Notes: generated by a model from the sequence alone, not told the origin. DNA of 5,457 nucleotides from Pseudomonadota bacterium (GCA_023430145.1 JAEZCD010000349.1:1-5457), one strand, 5' to 3'; positions 1 to 5,457 are shown, counted from the stretch's first letter. Numbers and translations are program-made.

Positions 1-69
1 GGCCTGATCGCCGACCGCATCCTCGACCGCGCCGACGACGAGGGCGAGGCCGACGACGGCGAGCCGTGA
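1..69 (+). CDS. recA: RecA recombinase, C-terminal tail (partial)
   Basis: Only the last 22 residues are visible, reading GLIADRILDR followed by an acidic end (DADDE-like, ending in GEP) and a TGA at 67-69. The GLIA(D/E)R helix plus an Asp/Glu-rich tail is how alphaproteobacterial RecA proteins usually end; in RecA the acidic tail tunes DNA binding. The position directly upstream of alaS on the same strand agrees, since recA-alaS is a common order in alphaproteobacteria. RecA forms ATP-dependent filaments on single-stranded DNA for homologous recombination and stimulates LexA self-cleavage. None of the catalytic core (Walker motifs, DNA-binding loops) lies in the window, so the call rests on the short tail and on gene order. 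Confidence 0.75.
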   Translation, partial: GLIADRILDRADDEGEADDGEP

Positions 70-74
70 TCCGA

Positions 75-135
75 CGCGCCGGGCCCGGCGCGGTGACAGC
101 CCCGGCCCGGCCGGCGGTCTCTCGGCCCGGGCCGG
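75..135 (+). terminator. Possible hairpins ending recA transcription
   Basis: Two GC-only inverted repeats follow the recA stop: a perfect 18-base palindrome at 75-92 (core GCCGGGCCCGGC), and a 9-bp stem at 102-110 pairing with 127-135 around a 16-base loop. Their place 6-66 bases after the stop suits a 3' end structure. There is no T-tract, only TTGAACTGAGCTCTT after 135, so this could be a weak or Rho-assisted terminator, an mRNA-stabilising structure, or a chance result of GC richness. Confidence 0.3.
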
Positions 136-371
136 TTGAACTGAGCTCTTCCGAGGCTGGCAAAGGCCGGGCGATCGCATCGGCGACCTCCCGCCCTGCT
201 CGGCGCAGCCGGTCGCTGGAGCGCTCTGGAGACCGGGCCGGCACGGCCGCGCCCGGTGCCGTCCGCACCGGCCCTCGAAGCTTCGGTGGGCTTGATGGGC
301 GGCGGCGCAGCGGCGATATCGGGAGCGCGAGCAGGGAAAGCATCTATCGTGCCGGGCGGCGGCGCTTGTGG

Positions 372-401
372 TGGACAAGCCTCGCGCCGCGCCGCTAAGA
401 C
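372..401 (+). promoter_or_regulatory. Weak sigma-70-like promoter candidate for alaS
   Basis: TGGACA at 372-377 matches five of six bases of the -35 consensus. After an 18-base spacer comes TAAGAC at 396-401, matching three of six bases of the -10 consensus. Transcription would start near 408, about 58 bases before the alaS start codon. The -35 box overlaps a 6-bp inverted repeat (GCTTGT/ACAAGC, 364-380) that could be an operator or coincidence. Read by eye only; weak alphaproteobacterial promoters are easily mimicked by chance. Confidence 0.25.
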
Positions 402-465
402 TCTGGGGAGCAAGGGCGAACCCTCGCCCGCGGGATCGCGGCCCCCGGCCGCCAGAACAGCAGCG

Positions 466-3123
466 ATGACCGGCGTCAACGATATCCGAAAGAGCTTCCT
501 CGAGTTTTTTGCCAAAGACGGGCACGCGATCGTGCCGTCGAGCCCGCTCGTGCCGCGCAACGACCCGACCCTGATGTTCACCAATTCGGGGATGGTGCAG
601 TTCAAGAACGTCTTCACCGGCGCCGAGAAGCGGCCTTACGTGCGGGCCACCACGGCGCAGAAGAGCGTGCGGGCCGGCGGCAAGCACAACGACCTCGACA
701 ATGTCGGCTACACGGCCCGCCACCACACCTTCTTCGAGATGCTCGGCAATTTCTCCTTTGCCGACTATTTCAAGGAGCACGCGATCGAGCTCGCCTGGCA
801 GCTCGTGACGCGCGAGTTCGAGATTCCGCGCGAAAAACTCGTCGTCACCGTCTTCTCCGAGGACGAGGAGGCCTTCTCGCTCTGGAAGCGGATCGCCGGC
901 CTGCCGGAGGAAAAAATCATCCGCATCGCGACCAGCGACAATTTCTGGCAGATGGGCGACACCGGCCCCTGCGGCCCCTGCTCGGAGATCTTCTACGATC
1001 ACGGCGAGCACGTGCCGGGCGGCCCGCCCGGCTCGGCGGAGGCGGACGGCGACCGCTTCATCGAGATCTGGAACCTCGTCTTCATGCAGTACGAGCAGCT
1101 GCCGGGGGGCGAGCGCATCCTGTTGCCGCGGCCCTCGATCGACACCGGCATGGGGCTCGAGCGCTTCGCCGCGGTGCTGCAGGGCACGCACGACAATTAC
1201 GACATCGACATGTTCCGGGCGCTGATCCGCGCCGTCGCCGACGAGACCGGCGTCGAGCCGGGCGGGCCGCAGGGCGTCAGCCACCGCGTCATCGCCGATC
1301 ATCTGCGCGCCTCGGCCTTTCTCGTCGCCGACGGCGTGCTGCCCTCGAACGAGGGCCGCGGCTACGTGCTGCGCCGCATCATGCGCCGCGCCATGCGGCA
1401 CGCGCAGCTGCTCGGCGCCGAGGAGCCGCTGATGTGGCGGCTCGTGCCGGTGCTCGTGCGCGAGATGGGCCAGGCCTATCCGGAGCTCGTGCGCGGCGAG
1501 GCGCTGATCACCGAGACACTGAAGCTCGAGGAGACGCGCTTCCGCCGCACGCTCGCCCGCGGGCTCTCGATCCTCGAGGCGGAGAGCCGCGACCTCGAGG
1601 CGGGCGGCCGGCTGCCCGGCGAGGTCGCCTTCAAGCTCTACGACACCTATGGCTTCCCGCTCGATCTGACGCAGGATGCACTCAGGGCGCGCGGCATCGG
1701 CGTCGAGCAGGAGGGTTTTGACGCCGCCATGCAGCGCCAGCGCGCCGACGCGCGCGCGGCCTGGGCCGGCTCCGGCGAGGCCGCGACCGAACAGGTCTGG
1801 TTCGGCGTCCGCGAGAAGGCCGGCGCCACCGAGTTCCTCGGCTACGACACCGAGAACGCCGAGGGCGTCGTCGCGGCGATCGTGGCGGACGGCGTCGAGG
1901 CGGATCGGCTCGGCGCTGGGCAGCGCGGCTTCGTCGTCCTCAACCAAACCCCGTTCTACGGCGAGTCCGGCGGCCAGATCGGCGACACCGGCAGGCTCTC
2001 GGCGCCCGGCGTCGAGGCGCGCGTGCTCGATACGCAGAAGAAGCTCGGCGATCTGTTCGCGCACGAGGTCGAGGTGATCTCCGGCGAGCTGAAGCCCGGC
2101 ACCGCGGTCGAGCTCGAGGTCGATCATGGCCGCCGCGCTGCGATCCGCGCCCATCATTCGGCGACGCATATCCTGCACGAGGCGCTGCGGCGGGTGCTGG
2201 GCGACCATGTCGCCCAAAAAGGCTCGCTCGTGGCGCCGGACCGGCTGCGCTTCGACTTCAGCCAGCCGCGGCCGGCGACCGAGGAGGAGCTGGCGCGCAT
2301 CGAGGACATCGCCAACGCCGTGGTGGTCGAGAACGAGCCGGTGGTGACGCGGCTGATGGGCGTCGAGGAGGCGGTCCAGTCCGGCGCCCGCGCGCTGTTC
2401 GGCGAGAAATACGGCGACGAGGTGCGCGTCGTCTCCATGGGCCGGCCGGCCGAGGCCGGCGCTCCGGCCTATTCGGTCGAGCTGTGCGGCGGCACGCATG
2501 TGGCGCGGACCGGCGACATCGGCCTCGTCCGCATCGTCGGCGAGGGCGCGGTGGCGGCCGGCGTCCGCCGCCTCGAGGCGCTGACCGGCGATGCGGCGCG
2601 AAAATACCTCGCCGAGCAGGAGCGGCAGCTGCGCGCCGTCGCCGCCGTGCTGAAGGTGCCGCCGGCCGAGGCCGCCGAGCGCGTCACCGCCCTCGTCGAG
2701 GAGCGGCGGAAACTCGAGCGGGAGCTGGCGGAGGCGCGGAAGAAGCTCGCCATGGGCGGCGGCGCCTCGGACGCCCCGGCGGTGAAGGACGTCGCCGGCG
2801 TGCGCTTCATGGGCCGCGTGCTGAAGGGTATTCCCGCCCGCGACCTGAAGGCCCTCGTCGACGACGCCAAGAAGCAGCTCGGCTCCGGCGTCATCTCCTT
2901 CGTCTCGGTCGACGATGAGAACAAGGCCTCGATCGTCGTCGGCGTGACGGAGGACCAGGTCGCGGCCAACAATGCCGTGACGCTGGTGCGCGCCGGCGCC
3001 GAGGCGCTCGGCGGCAAGGGCGGCGGCGGCCGCCCCGACATGGCGCAGGCCGGCGGGCCGGACGGGGCGAAGGCGGACGCCGCGCTCGCCGCCGTCGAGG
3101 CGCAGCTGCGGGCGGCGAGCTGA
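466..3123 (+). CDS. alaS: Alanyl-tRNA synthetase
   Basis: Class II synthetase that charges tRNA-Ala with alanine in the cytoplasm and hydrolyses mischarged Ser/Gly-tRNA-Ala. It has 885 residues, normal for the family. The N-terminal catalytic part holds motif 2 around R69-K73 (RAGGKHNDLDNVGYTARHH, then FFEMLGNFSF to 98) and motif 3 TGMGLERF (227-234). The NEGRGYVLRRI segment (295-305) belongs to the part that reads the G3:U70 pair. The editing domain has zinc ligands H564/H568 (HSATH) and C674/H678 (CGGTH). A charged helical, coiled-coil-like stretch (about 716-762) leads to the C-Ala/DHHA1 domain, with the Gly-rich GGGGRPDMAQAGG at 852-864. The ATG at 466 is chosen because MTGVNDIRKSFLEFF is where the family begins. 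The frame stays open upstream to a GTG at 256, but that stretch is low-complexity. No clear Shine-Dalgarno precedes the start. All key residues are intact. Confidence 0.98.
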   Translation: MTGVNDIRKSFLEFFAKDGHAIVPSSPLVPRNDPTLMFTNSGMVQFKNVFTGAEKRPYVRATTAQKSVRAGGKHNDLDNVGYTARHHTFFEMLGNFSFADYFKEHAIELAWQLVTREFEIPREKLVVTVFSEDEEAFSLWKRIAGLPEEKIIRIATSDNFWQMGDTGPCGPCSEIFYDHGEHVPGGPPGSAEADGDRFIEIWNLVFMQYEQLPGGERILLPRPSIDTGMGLERFAAVLQGTHDNYDIDMFRALIRAVADETGVEPGGPQGVSHRVIADHLRASAFLVADGVLPSNEGRGYVLRRIMRRAMRHAQLLGAEEPLMWRLVPVLVREMGQAYPELVRGEALITETLKLEETRFRRTLARGLSILEAESRDLEAGGRLPGEVAFKLYDTYGFPLDLTQDALRARGIGVEQEGFDAAMQRQRADARAAWAGSGEAATEQVWFGVREKAGATEFLGYDTENAEGVVAAIVADGVEADRLGAGQRGFVVLNQTPFYGESGGQIGDTGRLSAPGVEARVLDTQKKLGDLFAHEVEVISGELKPGTAVELEVDHGRRAAIRAHHSATHILHEALRRVLGDHVAQKGSLVAPDRLRFDFSQPRPATEEELARIEDIANAVVVENEPVVTRLMGVEEAVQSGARALFGEKYGDEVRVVSMGRPAEAGAPAYSVELCGGTHVARTGDIGLVRIVGEGAVAAGVRRLEALTGDAARKYLAEQERQLRAVAAVLKVPPAEAAERVTALVEERRKLERELAEARKKLAMGGGASDAPAVKDVAGVRFMGRVLKGIPARDLKALVDDAKKQLGSGVISFVSVDDENKASIVVGVTEDQVAANNAVTLVRAGAEALGGKGGGGRPDMAQAGGPDGAKADAALAAVEAQLRAAS

Positions 3124-3163
3124 AGAGTCCCGTATCTCGCAATCGAGGACGAGGCGAGGATCT
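3124..3163. other. Short spacer after alaS, no clear terminator
   Basis: Forty bases between the alaS stop and the first repeat. Apart from a 4-bp CTCG/CGAG stem (3136-3147) there is no hairpin with a T-run. If alaS transcription ends here, the strong hairpin of the following repeat (3170-3189) is the best structural candidate. Confidence 0.35.
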
Positions 3164-3245
3164 CCGCTCATGCCCGCGAATGCGGGCATCCAGACTGCGG
3201 CTCGGATGTGAACGTCCGGTCCCCAGCCTCGCGAGGGGCGAGCGG
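3164..3245. repeat. BIME-like paired palindromic repeat, copy 1
   Basis: An 82-base element starting CCGCTCAT and ending in the degenerate inverse GCGAGCGG. The left half forms a perfect 8-bp hairpin, ATGCCCGC (3170-3177) with GCGGGCAT (3182-3189) around GAAT, followed by CCAG. The right half carries a second hairpin around the palindrome CCTCGCGAGG (3227-3236) within CCCC...GGGG. Its first 30 bases match copy 2 (5134-5163) at 29 positions; the middle has diverged. The left hairpin is the familiar proteobacterial intergenic repeat that, read in reverse, encodes GMPAFAGM-type spurious peptides. It is probably a REP-type element that moves or spreads passively. Confidence 0.8.
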
Positions 3246-3273
3246 AGCATGGCGCGCCGGGCGGATGCGCTGA

Positions 3274-3342
3274 CCGCTCATCCCGCAGGTTTGCATCGGC
3301 AACCGGGATCCCGGATTTCGCTTGCGCTCACCCGGGCTACGG
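3274..3342. repeat. Second composite palindromic repeat before the SDR gene
   Basis: Starts with the same CCGCTCAT octamer (3274-3281) as the BIME-like elements, then differs. A first hairpin spans 3280-3309: ATCCC pairs with GGGAT and GGTT(T)GC with GCAACC around ATCG, with a GCA bulge. A second hairpin follows: CCCGG (3310-3314) with CCGGG (3332-3336) around TTTCGCTTGCGCTCAC. The junction forms the palindrome CCGGGATCCCGG (3303-3314). The second half, ending CCCGGGCTACGG, resembles the GTAGCCCGG...CCGGG repeat scattered between genes in many proteobacteria. It ends 16 bases before the next start codon, so it fills most of that gene's leader. Confidence 0.7.
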
Positions 3343-3358
3343 CGACTAACCTTCGCGG

Positions 3359-4654
3359 ATGCGCGTCCTCGTCCTCGGCGGCTACGGACTGATCGGCGAG
3401 GCGGTGGCCCGACGCCTCCTCGCCGACGGCATGTCGGTGACCGGCCTCGGCCGCGAGGTCGGCGCCGCGCGCCGGCGCATGCCGGACATGCTCTGGTATG
3501 CGGCCGACATCGCCCGGCTGACGACCGCCGCCGACTGGCGGCCGGTCCTCGCCGGCATCGACGCGCTCGTGAACGCCGCCGGCGCGCTGCAGGACGGGGC
3601 GCGGGATGATCTTGCCGCGGTTCATCATCACGCGATGGCCGCCCTCTATGCGGCCTGCGCCGAGGCCGGACTGCAGCGCTTCGTGCAAATCTCCGCCGTC
3701 GGCGCCTCGCCGGATGCGGACACCGCCTTCCTGCGCACCAAGGCGGCCGGCGATGCGGCGCTCGCGGCCTCCGGCCTCGACTGGGTGATCCTGCGGCCGG
3801 GGCTCGTGGTTGGCGCCGGCGCCTATGGCGGCACGGCGCTGCTACGGGCGCTCGCCGCCTTTCCTGTCGTGACGCCGCTCGTGCTCGGCGATCGCCCGCT
3901 GCAGACGGTCGCGGTCGGCGACGTCGCAGCGGCGGTGGCCCGGGCGCTCGCCGGCGGCGCGCCGTCGCGGAAGACCTTCGACCTCGTCGAGGATCGCCCG
4001 CAAGCCCTCGCGGACGTGGTCGCGGCGTTCCGCGCCTGGCTCGGATATCCGCCCGCTCGCGCGGTCCGCGTGCCCGTCCCGTTCGGAAATGCGGTCGCAA
4101 GAATCGCCGACGGGCTCGGCCGGCTCGGCTGGCGCTCGCCTTTGCGTACCACGGCGATGCGCGCCGTCACCGCCGGCGTGACAGGTGATCCAGAACCCTG
4201 GCGGGAGGCGACGGGCGCCGGCGTCGACCCGCTCGCGCAGACGCTGCAAGACCTGCCGTCGACCGTCCAGGAGCGCTGGTTCGCGCGGATGTTCCTCCTA
4301 AAACCCGCGGTGCTCGGCGCGCTGTCGCTATTCTGGCTGGTCTCGGGGCTGGTCGGCGTTGCTCAACTTCAGGCGGCCGCCGCGATCCTCACGCAGCGCG
4401 GCGTGCCGGACGGGCTCGCCGAAGCCGCCGTGCTCGCCGGCTCGCTCGCCGACCTCATGCTCGGCGCCGCGGTTCTCGTCCGCCGCACGGCGCGGCCGGC
4501 GCTCCTCGGGATGATCGTCGTCACCCTCGCCTATCTCCTCGGCGCCACGCTCGTCGCGCCCGACCTCTGGCTCGATCCGCTCGGCTCCCTCGTGAAAACG
4601 CTGCCGGCCATGCTGCTCGCCGTCGTCGGCCTCGCCATCCTGGAGGAGCGGTGA
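3359..4654 (+). CDS. Atypical SDR (NAD(P)-binding) protein with DoxX-like membrane domain
   Basis: A 431-residue two-part protein. Residues 1 to about 300 form a Rossmann domain of the atypical/extended SDR type (NDUFA9/NmrA-like): nucleotide-binding GGYGLIG (7-13), D50 after the third strand, VNAAG (71-75), ISAVGAS (111-117) and RPGLVVG (146-152). The usual YxxxK is F124-LRT-K128, so the catalytic Tyr is missing while the Lys remains. Residues 313-431 hold about four hydrophobic helices (roughly 316-337, 353-374, 379-400, 408-428) with the DPLGSLVKTLP motif of DoxX-like proteins. It should be an inner-membrane protein with a cytoplasmic nucleotide-binding part. The start is well fixed: an in-frame TAA at 3347-3349 leaves ATG 3359 as the first usable codon. 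No clear Shine-Dalgarno is seen. It is coupled to the next gene by a 4-base overlap. Substrate and reaction are unknown; it may bind NAD(P) structurally rather than catalyse. Confidence 0.85.
   Translation: MRVLVLGGYGLIGEAVARRLLADGMSVTGLGREVGAARRRMPDMLWYAADIARLTTAADWRPVLAGIDALVNAAGALQDGARDDLAAVHHHAMAALYAACAEAGLQRFVQISAVGASPDADTAFLRTKAAGDAALAASGLDWVILRPGLVVGAGAYGGTALLRALAAFPVVTPLVLGDRPLQTVAVGDVAAAVARALAGGAPSRKTFDLVEDRPQALADVVAAFRAWLGYPPARAVRVPVPFGNAVARIADGLGRLGWRSPLRTTAMRAVTAGVTGDPEPWREATGAGVDPLAQTLQDLPSTVQERWFARMFLLKPAVLGALSLFWLVSGLVGVAQLQAAAAILTQRGVPDGLAEAAVLAGSLADLMLGAAVLVRRTARPALLGMIVVTLAYLLGATLVAPDLWLDPLGSLVKTLPAMLLAVVGLAILEER
4642..4648 (+). promoter_or_regulatory. Shine-Dalgarno supporting the GTG start at 4651
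   Basis: GGAGGAG lies inside the last codons of the SDR gene, with GGAGG ending four bases before the GTG at 4651. It is the only strong ribosome binding site in the window. It supports the GTG start and translational coupling through the GTGA overlap. Confidence 0.75.
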
Positions 4655-5133
4655 GCGACTGGCTGCTGCTCCTGCGCTGGCTGCACGTGATCGGCGCCGC
4701 GGTGCTGCTCGGCACCGGCGCCGGCATCGCCTTCTTCATGCTGATGGCGCAGCGGAGCGGGCGGCCCGAGCTCGTCGCCCATGTCGCCGGCACGGTGGTG
4801 ATCGCCGACCTTGTGTTCACCGCGACCGCCGTCCTCGTGCAGCCGATCACCGGCACGCTGCTCGCCTGGGGGCTCGGCTGGTCCCTGCGCGAGGGCTGGA
4901 TATCGCTGTCGCTCCTGCTCTACCTCGTCACTGGCGCCTGCTGGCTGCCGGTGGTGGCGATCCAGGTCCGCATGCGCGACCTCGCCCGCGCCGCCGCTTC
5001 CGCCGGCGAGCCGCTGCCTGATGCGGAGAAGCGCCTGTTCCGGCTATGGTTCGCGCTCGGCATCCCGGCCTTCGCCGCCGTGCTCGGGATTCTTTGGCTG
5101 ATGGTTTCGCGCCCGGATCTGGGGCGATGGTAG
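4651..5133 (+). CDS. DUF2269-like integral membrane protein
   Basis: A 160-residue protein with about four membrane helices (roughly 10-32, 47-75, 82-104, 132-152) and little outside the membrane. The RWLHVIGAAVLLGTG start (9-23), the IADLVFT segment (51-57), PITG (65-68) and WLPVVAIQVRMRD (98-110) fit the DUF2269 family, whose function is not known. H12 in the first helix sits in an LH(V/I)(I/L)GA setting that recalls heme-binding membrane proteins such as HemJ, but this is only a resemblance. The GTG start is chosen because a good Shine-Dalgarno precedes it and because the family begins with this helix. It overlaps the SDR-DoxX gene by four bases (GTGA), so the two are very likely made together and may form a complex. 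The TAG stop is followed at once by a repeat. Confidence 0.85.
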   Translation: MSDWLLLLRWLHVIGAAVLLGTGAGIAFFMLMAQRSGRPELVAHVAGTVVIADLVFTATAVLVQPITGTLLAWGLGWSLREGWISLSLLLYLVTGACWLPVVAIQVRMRDLARAAASAGEPLPDAEKRLFRLWFALGIPAFAAVLGILWLMVSRPDLGRW

Positions 5134-5218
5134 CCGCTCATGCCCGCGAAGGCGGGCATCCAGCCTCCGGGCCGGAGACGAGAACCTGGCTCCCCGCCGC
5201 CTCCGCGGGGATGAGCGG
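5134..5218. repeat. BIME-like paired palindromic repeat, copy 2
   Basis: An 85-base element bounded by perfect 8-base inverted ends, CCGCTCAT (5134-5141) and ATGAGCGG (5211-5218). It contains three hairpins: ATGCCCGC/GCGGGCAT (5140-5147 with 5152-5159, loop GAAG), CTCCGG/CCGGAG (5165-5170 with 5172-5177), and CCCCGC/GCGGGG near the right end (about 5192-5210). Copy 1 lies at 3164-3245. It starts on the base after the DUF2269 stop, so it is transcribed as that operon's 3' end and may protect the mRNA or help end transcription. Confidence 0.82.
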
Positions 5219-5333
5219 AGTCGTCCCCTGTTTCGCGAACGCGCCGCGGCGGGATGACGGGCGGATGGGTCGGATCACGAACGGGGCGCTGATGACGAGC
5301 GGAGGTGCCGCGCGGGACGACGGACGCCGTCTA
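5219..5333. other. Degenerate repeat-like spacer, no gene
   Basis: About 115 bases without a credible gene. The interval is bounded by a perfect inverted repeat, GTCGTCCC (5220-5227) and GGGACGAC (5314-5321), with a near-copy GGGATGAC at 5251-5258. It also contains GACGAGCGGAG (5294-5304), close to the right end of the upstream repeat (ATGAGCGGAG, 5211-5220). This looks like decayed remains of further palindromic repeats, or the flank into which the insertion sequence landed. Confidence 0.4.
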
Positions 5334-5457
5334 GGTCGTGAACCCATAAAGGGGCTACCCTCGGATGGGTTATCGTGATTCAAGCTCTCCATCGGGGGGC
5401 TTGATGATGGGACGGCACGATCTGACCGATCTGGAATGGGCGATCATCGCGCCACTG
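5334..5457 (+). mobile_element. Left end of an IS5-family insertion sequence (partial)
   Basis: The transposase start at 5404 marks an insertion sequence that continues past the window. Its left tip is inferred near 5334, after CTAG at 5331-5334, a target type typical of the IS5 family (YTAR); the exact edge could shift by a few bases. The leader between tip and gene is far less GC-rich than its surroundings. It carries an inverted repeat AACCCAT/ATGGGTT (5341-5347 with 5365-5371) with GGG/CCC nested inside, and a direct repeat TCGTGA (5336-5341 and 5373-5378). The right end and any target duplication are out of view. Confidence 0.6.
5404..5457 (+). CDS. IS5-family transposase, N-terminus (partial)
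   Basis: Eighteen codons are visible, MMGRHDLTDLEWAIIAPL, running off the window. The (R)HDLTDxEWxxIxPL pattern is the opening of IS4/IS5-type transposases (DUF4096 domain), which cut and join DNA with a DDE active site further downstream, not seen here. The start may be ATG 5404 or ATG 5407; a GGGGGG run at 5394-5399 sits closer to ideal spacing for 5407. An in-frame ATG at 5365 is possible but lies inside the leader's inverted repeat, and the frame closes at TAA 5347. Whether the gene is intact, or split into two frames as in some IS5 members, cannot be told. Confidence 0.85.
   Translation, partial: MMGRHDLTDLEWAIIAPL

Larger units (their letters stand above)
70..465. other. Long GC-rich recA-alaS intergenic region
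   Basis: A 396-base gap with no convincing gene. The one complete open frame inside it (66-398, +) is Arg/Ala/Pro/Ser-rich low-complexity sequence overlapping the recA stop, as expected by chance at this GC content. The gap holds several perfect inverted repeats: 75-92 (18-base palindrome), 102-110/127-135, 253-259/265-271, 276-285 (CGAAGCTTCG), 364-369/375-380 and 414-419/424-429. None is followed by a T-run, so none is a textbook intrinsic terminator. The alaS promoter presumably lies in the right half. I see no T-box or other leader motif that I recognise. Confidence 0.6.

Noticed and set aside
138..152. Alphaproteobacterial SOS box (GAAC-N7-GAAC)
   Set aside because: Only one half-site (GAAC at 138) is present, and the recA SOS box would lie upstream of recA, outside the window.
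66..398. 110-residue open frame overlapping the recA stop
   Set aside because: Low-complexity Arg/Pro/Ser composition, no ribosome binding site, no recognisable motif, and it lies across palindromic DNA.
256..465. N-terminal extension of AlaS from GTG 256 or ATG 295
   Set aside because: The added 57-70 residues are Gly/Ala/Pro/Arg-rich and unlike the family, which begins at MTGVNDIRKSF. The open frame is explained by high GC.
70..465. T-box or other amino-acid riboswitch ahead of alaS
   Set aside because: No T-box consensus is visible, T-boxes are mainly a Gram-positive feature, and the region lacks a terminator with a T-run.
2469..3041. 190-residue minus-strand open frame
   Set aside because: Ser/Ala/Arg-rich shadow lying within the editing and C-Ala regions of alaS.
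3168..4100. 310-residue minus-strand open frame
   Set aside because: Arg/Pro-rich antisense shadow of the SDR gene that runs into the repeats; the plus strand carries clear family motifs.
3164..5218. CRISPR-like array from repeated palindromes
   Set aside because: Only two copies 2 kb apart with genes between them, no regular spacers and no cas genes; they are REP/BIME-like elements.

Overview
The window is high-GC DNA (strong G/C preference at third codon positions) from what is most likely an alphaproteobacterium, probably of the Hyphomicrobiales. This rests on the recA-alaS order common in that class, the alphaproteobacterial look of the alanyl-tRNA synthetase, and dispersed palindromic repeats of a kind widespread in proteobacterial intergenic DNA. 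The genus cannot be fixed from the sequence alone. All recognised genes are on the + strand.

Layout: 1-69 is the last 22 codons of a gene whose end resembles the acidic tail of RecA. Positions 70-465 are a long, GC-rich, hairpin-rich gap with no convincing gene and only a weak promoter candidate. Positions 466-3123 are a complete alaS (885 aa), with catalytic, editing and C-Ala parts all present. Positions 3124-3358 are largely two repeat elements: a two-hairpin BIME-like element and a second composite palindromic repeat that ends 16 bases before the next start codon. Positions 3359-4654 encode a membrane-anchored atypical SDR protein with a DoxX-like C-terminal half. It overlaps by 4 bases a DUF2269-like four-helix membrane protein (4651-5133). 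A second copy of the BIME-like repeat begins at the base after that stop codon. It is followed by about 110 bases of degenerate, repeat-like DNA and then the left end of an IS5-family insertion sequence, whose transposase runs off the window.

Functionally, RecA and AlaS are housekeeping proteins (recombination/SOS and tRNA-Ala charging). The SDR-DoxX and DUF2269 pair looks like a translationally coupled two-gene unit whose products probably act together at the inner membrane; their substrate is unknown. The unit is bracketed by repeats and has an IS immediately downstream, so the right part of the window is the more plastic part. I see no CRISPR array, tRNA, rRNA, defence system or evident new system. 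The points most worth a second look are the paired repeats, the SDR that lacks its catalytic Tyr, and the unexplained recA-alaS gap.
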